From the NCBI RefSeq assembly GCF_030704535.1, contig NC_081821.1:1131001-1195000 (forward strand): 64,000 bases of DNA, in the 5' to 3' direction. Positions within the stretch are counted from its first letter, which is position 1, and every line of letters starts with the position of its first letter. The stretch comes from Vitis vinifera (Eukaryota; Streptophyta; Magnoliopsida; Vitales; Vitaceae). Shown here piece after piece: positions 1-10,959 of the stretch. The notes below the pieces were generated by a model. The model was not told the DNA's origin, did not search any database, and was given only the letters and a program-made list of their open reading frames with translations. The position numbers and the translations under genes are program-made.

Positions 1-1
1 T

Positions 2-373
2 TGGAGTTCTTTCTCAGAGAGCAAACCCTCAAAGCGATCAGAAGTTGATAAGCCTAAAACAAAGTACCCAGTGCCTCCCAAAGGTTACTTCCCAGTCTAC
101 GTTGGAGCCCGGAAACAGCGGTTCGTGATCAAGACCCAGTTTGCTAACCACTCACTATTCCAGATGCTGCTAGAGGAGGCTGAACAGGAATATGGATAAA
201 GCAATGAAGGCCCTGTGTTGCTTCTATGTGAAGTGGATACCTTCAATAAGGTGTTGGAAGAAATGAACAGTGGCGATCATGGCCTCACTCCAGGCTGCGT
301 CTTTGCCAAGAGGCACGGTTGCTATAGCCTTCTCAGTCCATTTCGAATGCTCAAGGTGGGTCGAGTACAATGA
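2..373 (+). pseudogene. SAUR-family auxin-responsive gene, 3' part, broken by a stop codon
   Basis: One reading frame runs from the window edge to a TGA at 371-373 and encodes a SAUR domain (GYFPVYVGARKQRFVIKTQ, then a LLEEAEQEYG segment). A TAA at 197-199 interrupts it exactly where the intact paralog at 15967-16461 has a Tyr codon (EYGY versus EYG-stop), so a single third-position change explains the break. After the stop the frame continues with recognisable homology (GPVLLLCEVDTFNKVLEEM and a C-terminal CYSLLSPFRM like the paralog's HYSLLSPSRM). SAURs are small auxin-induced regulators of cell expansion. The 5' part lies outside the window. A functional truncated protein is possible but would lack the end of the SAUR domain, so I call it a pseudogene. 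Confidence 0.8.
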
Positions 374-708
374 CCAACTTCTTCCCGATGGCGATCATAC
401 TAACACTGAGATATCCCACATTGGAAAAAGTTTAGGACCTCCACGCAACCGTAATACTCTCAGTTCTGGTTTTCGCTTCTATGTCATTCTCAATTCAATC
501 GTGTGGAATGCTGCTGTAGACGAATATGTTCATTAACTCATCCTTGTATATAATCATGATACATTTTACAACCTTTATTTAATGATTTACTCGACCCTTC
601 TAATCTTATACTTCTATCTTTGGTAGTAGAAGAAGTAGGCGTGGGAGTAATTGATGTGATTAAATTTTATATTTGGAAAGTTTATTGTAAAAATTCTTTT
701 ATTAAATA
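374..708. other. AT-rich spacer, no gene seen
   Basis: This stretch lies between the SAUR pseudogene and the copia element. The frame open at 270-536 overlaps the pseudogene in another frame and has no recognisable product. Confidence 0.5.
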
Positions 709-713
709 TCAAG

Positions 714-908
714 TATTATAAAATATGAGATTTTGTACCACTGTGGTAACTTGTGGATGATCATCTATAAATATCTTTTGTAACTCCCTATAAAAGGGAG
801 AGACCCTAATGAAATTCAAATAGAGTTTTCTCGTACATTTTATTCTCTTCCTACATTCTGATTTCTCTTTCTTGTTTTCTTCTCCTTTCATTTTATAATT
901 TTACAACA
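714..908 (+). repeat. 5' LTR of the old copia element
   Basis: About 195 bp, ending TTTTACAACA and matching the 3' LTR. The first two bases are TA where the 3' copy has the canonical TG, which looks like a point mutation. It contains a TATAAAAGGG TATA-like motif around 790-800, a plausible promoter for the element. Confidence 0.9.
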
Positions 909-922
909 TGTTATGAGCACGA
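909..922 (+). other. Primer-binding-site-like sequence next to the 5' LTR
   Basis: TGTTATGAGCACGA directly follows the LTR. It resembles the half-tRNA-Met type PBS (TTATCAGCACGA) that I know from many copia elements, with one difference. That is recall plus position, not a computed match. Confidence 0.5.
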
Positions 923-1094
923 CTAGTCTCTATAGAGAAATAGAAAGGTGTTCTCCTTTTCAAAGAAATAGAAAGATTCTTTTATCTTTTTTCTTACAAA
1001 ATTAAGGTATGTGATAAACTTATATCATGATTTTCTACTTTATTACCTTTGGCTCTCTATTTTTACTTATTTTATTCGAATGCATAAATAAGTA

Positions 1095-2055
1095 CAATCC
1101 CTATAACCAGAAGTTATGGGATAAATTATAAATTATAGAGTAAATTCATAACCAGAAGTTATGAAAATATGTACAATCTCTATAACTAGAAGTTATAGGA
1201 TAAATTATAAATTATAGAGTAAATTCATAACGAGAAGTTATGAAAATATGTACAATCCCTATAACCAGAAGTTATAGGATAAATTATAAATTATAGGGTA
1301 AATTCATAACTAGAAGTTATGAAAAATATGTGCAATTCCTATAATCAGAAGTTATAAAAAAATATGTACAATCCTTATAATCAGAAGTTATGGGATAAAT
1401 TATAAATTATGAGATAAATTTATAACCAGAAGTTATGAAAAAAAAAATATGTGCAATTCATATAATCAGAAGTTATGGGGAAAATTACAGAATTACAAAT
1501 ACATGACCATATGTTATGTATATGATCTCCAATTATTTATTTTTAATTATACGGTATAACTGGAAGTTATACCAAACAATATTATAGCCAAAAGTTATGA
1601 AATAAATAAATGTTCATAACCTGAAGTTATGCACAAATCTACCCAATGAATAGTTCATAGCCTAAAGTTATACACAAATTTATATAAAAAACAATTCATA
1701 GCCTGAAGCTATGTACAAATTTAAATATTTTCTTATTCTGACAAAATAATCATGGCTTAAAGCTATGAAAGATATTAAATTTTAATTTCTTTAATTTCTT
1801 TTAATTATATTGTGTAACTAGAAGTTATACATAAATAGTTCATAGTCTGAACCTATATACAAATTTGCGTATTTTCTTGTTTCGACAAAATGATCATAAT
1901 TCAAAGTTATGAAAAATATTGACTTTTAATTTTTATTTTGTACTCACTCATTTTTCACAACATAAATTATGGAAAACAATTTTTATTAACAATAATTTCA
2001 TAGCTAAAAGCTATGCATACAATTTATAATTCTCTTGTATAACTAGAAGTTATTC
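1095..2055 (+). repeat. Array of short palindromes (consensus CATAACCAGAAGTTATG) in the element leader
   Basis: A roughly 17-bp motif with arms CATAAC / GTTATG around a 5-base centre (CAGAA and variants) occurs about 22 times here at irregular 30-60 bp spacing. Examples are near 1098, 1148, 1178, 1228, 1260, 1307, 1376, 1421, 1461, 1552, 1615, 1692, 2002 and 2037. Early copies sit in larger near-repeats with ATAAATTATAAATTATAGAG spacers; later copies are more diverged. Several variants change both arms together (ATAAC/GTTAT to ATAGC/GCTAT), which preserves pairing. Further copies occur at 2596-2830. Confidence 0.85.
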
Positions 2056-2074
2056 AAAACAAAATTGTCAATAA

Positions 2075-2577
2075 ATCTTGGAGCTATGATCAAAGAAGGA
2101 AATCAAGCATCCCTGTAGGATCGCGCAAAAACACTGATTTTCCTTCATTATCATCTCCAGGAAGGTTTAACAAAAAATGAGTTTTTGATGAGAAATCACC
2201 AGTCTCATCCAACTAGATCTGAATCATTCCCTGAAGTGAATGTAATATTGTCCCAAACTCATGGACGATGATGAGGGCAATATTGTGGTCGTGGAAGAAA
2301 TCCCCAATACCATAGTTCTTATATAAATAATTTACCAAATTCTCAGAAAATGAAAGTCTTATTATACCACCAGAAGTGGAATAATATTGAGGTAAAACAA
2401 GAAAATGGGAAGTGTTTACAAGACAAACCTCTTAAGAACCATGAGAATAAGTGTTTACGATGTGGTATGAAGGGGCATTGGTCGCGTACCTATCGTACGT
2501 CCAAACGTTTGGTCGACCTTTACCAAACATCAATAAAAGAAAAGGAAGTTGAAATGAACAACTATGTACCTAGAAGA
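2075..2577 (+). pseudogene. Copia gag remnant with a broken zinc knuckle
   Basis: The reading frame from 2350 contains HQKWNNIEVKQENGKC and then CLRCGMKGHWSRTY, which is a CX2CX4HX4C retroviral-type zinc knuckle with the last Cys replaced by Tyr (TAT). Upstream (about 2075-2340) similar gag-like fragments are interrupted by stops. Gag would coat the element RNA, but this copy lacks the N-terminal gag region and cannot be functional. Confidence 0.75.
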
Positions 2578-2595
2578 TACATAATTTTTTTAATT

Positions 2596-2830
2596 TTGTT
2601 ATATAACCAGAAGTTATATAAATATTATTATTCATAACCCGAAGTTATGAAAGTAAGAAAATTAATATTCTTTTTGTTAATCAAAGGTTATGTCAAAGTT
2701 ATTAATATGTACTTTCTTATAACTAGAAGCTATAGAGAAGGAAATTGTTAACTAACAATTTTGTACAACTTTATGAAATTTATATAACCAAAAGTTATAA
2801 TGAAATATATTATAGCCTGAAGCTATGATA
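2596..2830 (+). repeat. Second cluster of the same palindromes
   Basis: Five more copies of the TATAACCAGAAGTTATA-type palindrome occur near 2601, 2631, 2718, 2783 and 2809, after the gag remnant. The copy at 2809 carries the paired variant ATAGC/GCTAT. A half-site remnant (ACCAGAAGTTTTTA) is near 3759. Confidence 0.7.
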
Positions 2831-3776
2831 ACAAGCATATAGATAATATTTACATATTATCAAAGGATTAATATTTTTTATACAAATAGGTAAGTGTTTG
2901 ATAGTTTTTATAAATTTCTATTATTAGCAGTTATATTGTCATTAGTAGAAAAATCTACATATATTATTGCATGTTGCCACATACGGTATTTTTATTAATG
3001 TAATAATTTCATTATCAAAAATAATTTTGAAATTACAATAGGTTCAACTATTATTCTCAATATATTATGTTATATCTTTACATATATATTTAGATGGATT
3101 TGTAGCATTTCAATTAAAGTTTTGAGACAACAAGATGCTTTAAATCATGATATGTTCTCTTAAAATTTTGATTTATGAATTAATTTTTGCACATTGATTT
3201 AGATCATAATAATATTTTGAATAAAATTATTGATCTATCACTACAATTAGATTGGTTATTGAAATACTTCCTTGTTATTTCATGTATGAATTGCTCCACA
3301 CTTACAAAATCAAATGTGTGAGATTATTTAAGAAATATATAACTTTAAATTATCTTTTCATATTTGTTTTATTGTGTTATATACGCTCTCATTGCTTTTA
3401 CGCAAGTTATTAAGTTAAGTCATCATCGATGACTAATATTTTTCCATTGATTTTAACTCTTTCTCTATGATAATATTTATTCAATTCTATAAAGACAAAG
3501 TCTTTATGACAATGTTTTATAACTTGTTACTTTGATAAAACTCTTGTTTCATTAATTGCACAACATTGATGACAAACAATGTCAATACTATATTAGGTGA
3601 TAGAAACCAAATTAAAGGCTCCAGAAGAGTTTGTACTATGTCACTAGTAGTATTTGATTTCATGTGAACGACATTTTATATGATGATAGATCCAGAAGAA
3701 TCTTTTAAGACCAACTTGGTCCCCCAGGGTAAAAGGTCATATGGATGTACATTACAAAACCAGAAGTTTTTAATTA

Positions 3777-5410
3777 GTGACTAGTCTACTTATATACTTA
3801 AAAGGTAAAATGACATGTTGTGTAGATTATCATTTTAATGAGACAATTTTCTCGTCGTTAAGGGGAGAAGAGCCAATTCCAGAAGAACGGCATGAAATTA
3901 TTTGGAATGGATTGACTTTGACTCATCTTGATCCTCATACAAATCAATGTGAACTAGAAGTTCAAAAGATCATTCATTTGCAAAATCTTGCAAATCAACT
4001 ACAAGATGCATTCATACAAAGAAAGTGACAAAGTCATATATCCCGGCTGCAAATACTCCAGCACAGATTGATGTCCCTATAAGACAGTTAACAAATGAAT
4101 CTAAGATACGCCTGAAACGTGGTAGACCTGTCAACTCAAAGGATATAACTTCCCAGAATAGGAGAACCCAAGAAAAACTTGGCACTTTAAAAGAGGTCAT
4201 CAAAATGACTGATCAGTTTAAAGTTGATAAATCTATAGCCCTAGAAGAGACACAAATAATGCAGAAGGCCCCGAAGAGGCACATATTGAACAAGAAACCC
4301 TTTAAGAGGCACATATTGAGCAAGAAGCCCCTAAAGAGGCACATATTAAACAAAAAGCCCCTGAATAGGCATAAGTACCTAAAAATTGTGAGATCTCAAT
4401 AAGTTATGTATACACAGGAGAAAAATGGGATCAAAATAATATTATTTTCACTTCCCAAGTGGCCTCCATAAGAAATGATGAAGATCCTGAACCATGAAAT
4501 GTGGAAGAATGCCGACATATAAATGATTGGCCAAAATGGAAAGAAGTTATACAGGCAAAGTTAAACTCATTAACAAAATGAGAAGTTTTTGGACTTGTAG
4601 TCTAAATACCTAAAGATGTAAAGTCTGTTGAGTATAAATGGGTATTTGTACGAAAACGAAATGAGAATAATGAGATCATAAGATATAAAGTGTGATTAGT
4701 AGCACAAGGTTTCTCGCAAAAACTTGGTATTGACTATGAGGAAATATTCTCTCCCGTCATGGGCGCAATCACATATAATTTCTTAATTAGTTTGGCAGTC
4801 CCAAAAAGACTAGATATGTGTCTCATGAATGTTATTACAATATATTTATATGGATCCATGGATAATGATATATACATAAAAATCCCTAAAGGATTTAAAT
4901 TGCCTGAAGCAAATAGTACAAAGCCTCGTAGCATGTACTTAATCAAGTTACAACGATCCTTGTATGGATACAAGCAATCTGGATGCATGTGGTACAATCA
5001 CCTTAGTGAATACTTGCTAAAAGAAGGGTATATGAATAACCCTATATGCCCATGCATCTTCATTAAAAAATCAGAAACCGAATTTGCAATTATTACGGTG
5101 TATGTTGATGACTTAAATCTTGTTGGAACTCCTAAAGAGCTCACAAGAACAACAAATTACTTTAAGAATGAATTTGAGATGAAAGATCTTGGAAAAACAA
5201 AATTTTGTCTCGGCCTGCAAATCAAGCATTTTCCAAATAAAGTTTTAGTACATCAATCAACATATATTAAGAAAGTTTTGAAGCATTTTTATATGGATAA
5301 AGCGCATCATTTAAGTTCTTCAATGGTTGTTCAATCACTTAATATGAAAAATGACCCATTTTGTCATTGTGAAAAATGATGAAGAATTACTTGGTCATGA
5401 AATACCATAT
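3777..5410 (+). pseudogene. Copia pol remnant: integrase tail and reverse transcriptase
   Basis: Three frames carry consecutive copia pol pieces. The first (3777-4028) is the post-integrase region ending LQNLANQLQDAF. The second (4025-4402) has SYIPAANTPAQIDVP, a KRGRP segment, and then an imperfect 13-residue repeat (KRHILNKKPLKRH), three to four copies. The third is RT, from about 4501, with KWVFVRKRNE, LVAQGFSQKLGIDYEEIFSP, IKLQRSLYGYKQSG and the catalytic YVDD at 5101-5112. In-frame stops occur before 4759. The reading ends at IPYLS where the nested insertion begins; the rest of pol resumes at 7464. Confidence 0.85.
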
Positions 5411-6013
5411 CTTAGTTGATTGGAGCCAAAATATGTGCTCTAATGGCACATATTCAATATGATTTGTGCACCAAAGGATATTCAAATCACCCAACTTGAC
5501 CTAAATCAATGCTAAGGCCCTAGTCATGAGTTTAATTTGTACTTTGGAGACTTATCTCAGGTTCAAGGAAAGAAAATTGTGCAAATTGAATGACTTTAGA
5601 TTTTGAAATATCAAGAAATGGCGAAATGAGGAAATAAGTGAGTCAAGACTCATTGAACATAAGGAAAGGCAAAACGAGGATATCATGAGGTTGGAAGATA
5701 ATAAATGACCATTATGGAGTAAGAAAGAAGGCAAGAAAGCATGGGAAATGAGGCATGAAGCAAGATTTAGCTACATGGAAATTTAGAACTCAAAAATCTG
5801 ATGGCATTATATACTCTGACTTTGAGGACAAATTTGGAGCACTTTATGGAGTCCATTATATACATACTATATATCATTTCGAAGCTCGGGAAGTCAGGAA
5901 TCCAATGCTTCAAATGGTTTGCAAATCGGAGCTGAAATGAAGAAGTTATGGCCATTTGAAGACAACTACACCAAGCTAAAGGGTCATTTCGAAATTCAAC
6001 TTATGATTTCGAA

Positions 6014-6217
6014 ATTCAACTTATGAATTCGAAATCCACTTCGAAAGGACACCAATTTCGAATTCACCCACTACCACTTTGATGTTCCGCCTCCTCTACC
6101 CTAGGAATTGCATCTATTCAACTTATGAATTCAAAATCCACTTCCAAATGACACCAATTTCGAATTCACCCACTGTCACTTTGATGTTCCGCCTCCTCTA
6201 CCTCGGGAATTGCATCT
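6014..6217. repeat. Two-copy 102-bp tandem repeat in the nested insertion
   Basis: Copy 1 (6014-6115) and copy 2 (6116-6217) both run from ATTCAACTTATGAATTC to GGGAATTGCATCT or a close variant, abutting without a gap. They differ at a handful of positions. Confidence 0.9.
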
Positions 6218-7329
6218 AAAGCACTCCATCCCGCCCTAGGTGGACCCCACACGACTAGAAATCACCATTTTATTATTTTTTAATCATTTTTTGGAAATTA
6301 TTTTGTAATAAGTGGTCAATGAGAGTGTGCCACATGTTAGGTAATTGAGGATATTATATAAACTCTCTCAATTCTAGGTTTTAGGGATCTTGGATTTTTT
6401 TCTAGAGATTTTGACATTGAAGGTGGAAGAAGATGAGAACTTTGGTTTGTTTTCTTTTTCTTTTTTATTGAATATATTGTTTTTAGTTTCTTTTGATTCA
6501 AATTATGGATTTTTACCCTATTATGGATTGTGAATGTGACATCACCCCCATGAGAGGCTAAGAGCCAACTTGGGGCTTGAAGCATGAAAACCTAAGGGCT
6601 AGGAAACCTATAAGTACAATGGGTAAATTATTATAACAATGAGATTAATTATTGGTTGGGTGACAATTTATCATTTTTTTATCCTATCCCTATGAGTTCG
6701 TTTAGGGAATGATACAGTAGGTTATTACTTGATACTAGTGATTCTTGGTAATTCTTGATCATTAGTTATCCTCGTCTTCCCTACCGTTATTTGCCCCTAA
6801 ACAAAGCTATAAGAAGTAGGAAGGGTTAAAAAGTCAAATCTTAAATTGATAATCAATCTCATTCATTTAATGGTTTTAGGAATCTATTTTTAAGAAGGAA
6901 AAATTAGGTTTCAGATGCAATTTTGAGTTATAGAACTCAACTTGATCGCGAGTGGCCAAGGATCCCAAAACCCTAAGATCACATTACTTAAAATACCTTT
7001 GTTTTCTCTAATTTCTATACCCTAAGTTGGATTATGGAAAACCCCAAACTAGAATCAATTGAATTTAAAATCAATATTTATTTTTTTCTTATTAATTCAA
7101 TTTCTTTTACTTAGTTTCACATTATTCACATATTGTTTTTCACTTAAGGATTTAAACAAAAACAATTCATTTATTCTAGTATTGACAATTTTCATAAGTC
7201 AGTCCTTGAGAACGATACCCGGAATACTACAAAAGTCGTAGTGACTCTTTCTCTAGTTTTTCTTTACCAGAGTTACTATATAAAAAGGCTAAGTATTTTG
7301 GTACAACAGAGAATTTTCGGTCAAGAAAT

Positions 7330-7347
7330 TGGCGTCGTTGCCAGGGA
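7330..7347 (+). other. Gypsy-type primer-binding-site-like sequence
   Basis: TGGCGTCGTTGCCAGGGA differs at two positions from the TGGCGCCGTTGCCGGGGA motif common after the 5' LTR of plant gypsy elements. It marks the likely LTR/leader border inside the nested insert. Confidence 0.6.
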
Positions 7348-7463
7348 TTGGCAATCGTCATAACTAGGATATAGTGCATTACTTTGTTTTGGTTCTTTTA
7401 TTTTTTATCTTTATACATATTTTTCTTCTATTTTATGCTTGGTTGGGAAAGAGATATTTCAGG

Positions 7464-8176
7464 CTTAGTGCTATTGGTGCACTTATATATCTAGCCAATT
7501 GTATACGTCCAAACATTCTTTTTTCTGTCAATTTATTAGCAAGATATAGTTCTGCTCCAACTCGAAGACATTTGAATAGTATCAAACATATATTGCATTA
7601 TCTTCGCGGAACTACTGATATGAGTTTATTTTACTCAAGGGAATCAAAGCAACAATTGCTTGGATATGCAGATGCAGAATATCTTTCATATTCATATAAA
7701 AGTAAGTCACAAACATGGTATGTGTTTAATTACAATGGTACTACTATCTCATGGAGATCTATTAAACAAATAATGGTGGTCACATCATCAAATCATTCAG
7801 AAATTCTTGCAATTCATGAAGCAAGTTGTGAATGTATATGGCTAAGGTCAATGATCCAACATATTCAAGAATCATGTGGACTACCTTCCATCAGAGGTAA
7901 TGCAACCAAGTTACATGAAGATAATGTTGCTTGTATTGCGCAAATTAAAGTAAGATTCATAAAAGGTGACAAAACTAAGCATATCTCCCTAAATTCTTCT
8001 ATACTCATGAGCTCCGAAAGAAATGTGAGATCGATGTTCAGCAGATTCGATCATACAATAATCTAGCAGATCTATTCACAAAGGCGTTACCTTTGACCAC
8101 ATTGAAAAAATTAAGGTATGACTTTGGAATACGAAGATTGAGAGATCTACCATTTGAAATGTTGAAAAAATCATAA
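7464..8176 (+). pseudogene. Copia pol remnant: end of RT and RNase H
   Basis: This resumes the pol sequence interrupted at 5415: LSAIGALIYLANCIRPNILF, then ARYSSAPTRRHLNSIKHILH, then the RNase H part with GYADAEY, YNGTTISWRS, HSEILAIHEASCECIWLRSM and LHEDNVACIAQIK. A frame change near 8037 moves the ending into another frame (NNLADLFTKALPLTTLKKL), which stops at 8174-8176. The usual RNase H ADAGY/SSTEAE-type residues are partly altered, so the copy is defective. Confidence 0.85.
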
Positions 8177-8390
8177 TCATGTTTACATGAGGGAGAGATT
8201 GATAATATGGATATACTGCACTTTTTTTCCTTCGTCCAGGTTTTGTCCCATTGGGTTTTACTGGCAAGGTTTTTAACGAGACAGTTGTAGTAATCCAAAA
8301 GAATATTGTACTCTTTTTCCTTCACTAGGGTTTTTTCCCATGGGGTTTTTCCTAGTAAGGTTTTAATGAGGCATATTCTTATGATCATCC

Positions 8391-8399
8391 AAAAGGGAG
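8391..8399 (+). other. Polypurine tract of the old copia element
   Basis: AAAAGGGAG lies immediately before the 3' LTR start (TG at 8400-8401), the expected place for the plus-strand primer. Confidence 0.75.
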
Positions 8400-8595
8400 T
8401 GTTATAAAATATGAGATTCTGTACCACTATGGTAACTTATGGATGATCATTCATAAATATCTTTTGTAACTCCCTATAAAAGGGAGAGACCCCTAATGAA
8501 ATTCAAATAGAGTTGTCCTATGCATTCTATTCTCTTCCTACATTCTGATTTCTCTTTCTTGTTTTCTTCTCCTTTCACTTTATAATTTTACAACA
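8400..8595 (+). repeat. 3' LTR of the old copia element
   Basis: Begins TGTTATAAAA and ends TTTTACAACA (canonical TG...CA). It matches the 5' LTR over its full length with about 13 substitutions and one indel. TCAAG follows at 8596-8600. Confidence 0.92.
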
Positions 8596-8666
8596 TCAAG
8601 ATAATAATTAAGATTTTTTTAAATATTTTAATTAAATAAAAATCCATCTCTCTTAAGGAAATATAA

Positions 8667-8947
8667 GGCTATGTTTGGTTCCTAGAAAATTAGAGAGAAA
8701 AAGTGAAGGAAAATAAAAAATAGATTAAAAGTCGTTAAATTATTATTTTTGTTACTTCAAACTCATTTTATTTATTTTAACTCATCAATATAAAAATTAA
8801 ATAATTTAAAAATATATAAGTTTTTAATTATTTTTAATTATGTTTGATTTTCTTTTATATTTTTCATAGGACAACCAAACATGAAAAAATAATTTTCCTT
8901 TACATTTTTTTTCTTTCCTTAGTATTTTTCGAAAACCAAACATAACC
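8667..8947. mobile_element. MITE with CTATGTTTGGTTCC / GAAAACCAAACATAA termini (copy A)
   Basis: The left end CTATGTTTGGTTCCTAGAAAA and right end TTTTCGAAAACCAAACATAA are inverted repeats around an AT-rich core without coding potential. The same termini recur at 9074, 15246, 18321 and 53691, so this is a dispersed non-autonomous family. The termini look hAT-like, but I could not fix a target duplication. Confidence 0.7.
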
Positions 8948-9073
8948 TAGGGTTTTCTTATTTATCTAAAATGTAAAATCACCTATTAATCATGATTGAA
9001 ATTTTTACCCAAATATCATAAATGACATACAAGGCAAAATATGAAGCATCTTTTGAGATATAAAATTACTTAA

Positions 9074-9346
9074 ATTATGTTTGGTTCCCAAAAAGTATTA
9101 AAGAAAGAAAAAAATATTTTTAAAAAATGATTTTCTTATATTTGATTCAACTATGAAAAATATATATAAAAAAAATCAAATATGATTAAAATTTTATATA
9201 TTTTAAAATTATTTAATTTTCATATGACAGAGTTAAAATAAGTTTAAAATAATATATAAAAATAATTTATTAACTTTAAATTTATTTTTTTATTTTACTT
9301 CACCTTCCTTTGCATTTTCTTTAAAATTTTCGAGAACCAAATACAG
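9074..9346. mobile_element. MITE of the same family (copy B)
   Basis: Left end TTATGTTTGGTTCCC and right end CGAGAACCAAATACAG are the same family termini in inverted orientation. The core shares AGTATTAAAGAAAG and TTTAAAATAAT stretches with copy A. Confidence 0.65.
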
Positions 9347-10959
9347 TCTTATTCAGATGTTGAGCTCTTGATTCCTTAAGTTAAATAACTGCAAATTAAT
9401 GCATGTTTTAAAAAGTTGATTAAGACGTTGAAATTTAGCTTGATTGAAACTTATCATGTTAACTACGTTTTGTCTCTAAGTTATAAACTTCTAATTAATT
9501 TATTGGGAGGGTGGTTGGTAGGAGGGTTAGTGGTGAGTCAGGTTCAATTGAATTTGCGGTATTCTCTTCATAGTCTTTTTTTCATCAAAATATATATTTA
9601 CTTTTAAATATTTGTTGAGGAACCATGACCAACATTACCGACTTAGACGTTGGAGGGGTGAGAATGGTCTTGATGGCTCCCCGTTCTATTGTCTGCATGC
9701 GGCGGCGGTGGTGGAGGAGGAGGAGGAGGTGGTATCTGTGACACCAAAATCTTCAAATCTGACATCAATCCATGCACTTTGGAGACGTCGATTGAATATA
9801 TTCCTGAGTTTTTCCGGATAGGAACCGGTGAAGATTTTGTCTTTCTTTCCACAAGTCGTGGTTGTTGCTGTGTCTGGACTTTGAATCGTTGATAACTTGC
9901 TCTGCTTTTCCATGACGCTTGTTAGCCCCACTGTCTTCCTTATCATTTACGTGGGATTGTGGGAATGGGGGAGATTAGTGAAATTAGTATATTTATTTAT
10001 GCTTAAATTAAAATTGAATTAACCAATTTTTTAGTGATAGAACGGACCAAATTAAATTAGACATATTTGTTTTTTTATGGAATAAAAAATTTTAAAATAT
10101 TTGATTTTTTTATTTAACTAAAAATAATTTATTAATATCAATTTATATAATTTAAAATGTGTTTAATAGTGGTTTTAGAAAATATTTTTAATATTTTTAA
10201 TATTTAAAAGATAAAAAAATTTAAATGTTAAAAAAATTAAAAACACGTTTTCAAATCATTGTCAAAGACACTATAAATTAAAATTATTAATAATAAATTC
10301 GTTTTAATTATATTTTGAAAATTATTTTTCCTACTATCATTTAAAAAGAAAAAACTCTTTCTAAACAAGCTTATTTACGTAATTTAAAAAATATGATTTT
10401 TTTACTAATTTTAAAAAATTATATATAAAAAAAAAAAATAGCTTTCCAACAGGCCTAAAAGTTAATATTTTGTTTGGAAAAAATGATTGATTTGACCGAA
10501 TATTCACGTACAAATCGCTTGATGCTGCCAAGTTGCAAATGTTTCATACGTCACGTGTGACTCAAATGTTTGATAAGTGACCGATCGCAGACAAGTCCAC
10601 CGATTACCCACGATTTGTCTCCACCAACCTCTTGCGGCTTGCGGCCATATATGTCAATCCGAGGCAGCACCCTAACCTCCATTTCATGTCTTTTGGCCTC
10701 ATTCTCCCTTGAAAAGGATGCATACCTACTCCATTCAAGATACCTTTTAACACTTCATTTGAAAGTGATTCATGAAACAATAAAACGTGTCTCATGTCAA
10801 AATTAAGGTCCCTTTTGTGTATTCATCGAAAAACAAGATTGATAAAAAAAAATTAATTAATTAATTAATTTTTTTTTATAAATATTTTCGAAGTTTCCAG
10901 TATAAATTCAGTCATATCGTTTTATTTCTCCATCTATTCATCTATGATTCATATGTGTC
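9347..10959. other. Gene-free AT-rich stretch with a GGN microsatellite
   Basis: No supported gene. A GGN tract at about 9700-9732 opens several frames on both strands (poly-Gly and poly-Pro readings), none with recognisable domains. A TTAA tetranucleotide run lies near 10852-10870 and an ACGTCACGTGTGA G-box-like sequence near 10548, with no gene to attach it to. Confidence 0.5.

Larger units (their letters stand above)
5416..7463 (+). mobile_element. 2,048-bp nested insertion, probably a truncated gypsy-type LTR plus leader
   Basis: The copia pol sequence reads ...CCATATCTTAG up to 5415 and resumes at 7464 with CTTAGTGCTATTGG. Removing the insert restores the copia reading IPYLSAIGAL. CTTAG (or CTTAGT) is therefore duplicated at 5411-5415 and 7464-7468, as expected for a transposon insertion. 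Inside, TGGCGTCGTTGCCAGGGA at 7330-7347 closely resembles the TGGCGCCGTTGCCGGGGA primer-binding region known from plant Ty3/gypsy elements. Positions 5417 to about 7325 would then be an LTR (starting TGATTGGAG) and the last 115 bp a leader stub. No second LTR or gypsy protein is seen. Confidence 0.7.
714..8595 (+). mobile_element. Old, decayed Ty1/copia LTR retrotransposon with a nested insertion
   Basis: The element is bounded by two related LTRs (714-908 and 8400-8595) and flanked by the 5-bp target duplication TCAAG (709-713 and 8596-8600). Between them are a primer-binding-like site, a palindrome-rich leader, a gag zinc-knuckle remnant, an integrase tail, reverse transcriptase with YVDD (5101-5112) and RNase H, in copia order. 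Many stops and frame changes are present and most of the protease and integrase core is not recognisable. A 2-kb insert (5416-7463) splits the RT/RNase H part. Without the insert the element is about 5.8 kb. The LTRs differ at roughly 13 of 195 positions plus one indel, so it is old and not autonomous. Confidence 0.92.

Noticed and set aside
1095-2055. Regularly repeated palindromes could suggest a CRISPR-like array
   Set aside because: This is plant nuclear DNA inside a retrotransposon. Spacing is irregular, repeats are only about 17 bp and diverged, and there are no cas genes.
9612-9946. Overlapping frames on both strands with poly-Gly, poly-Pro or Ser/Thr runs
   Set aside because: All are created by one GGN microsatellite at about 9700-9732. 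No domain, splice pattern or convincing start supports a gene.
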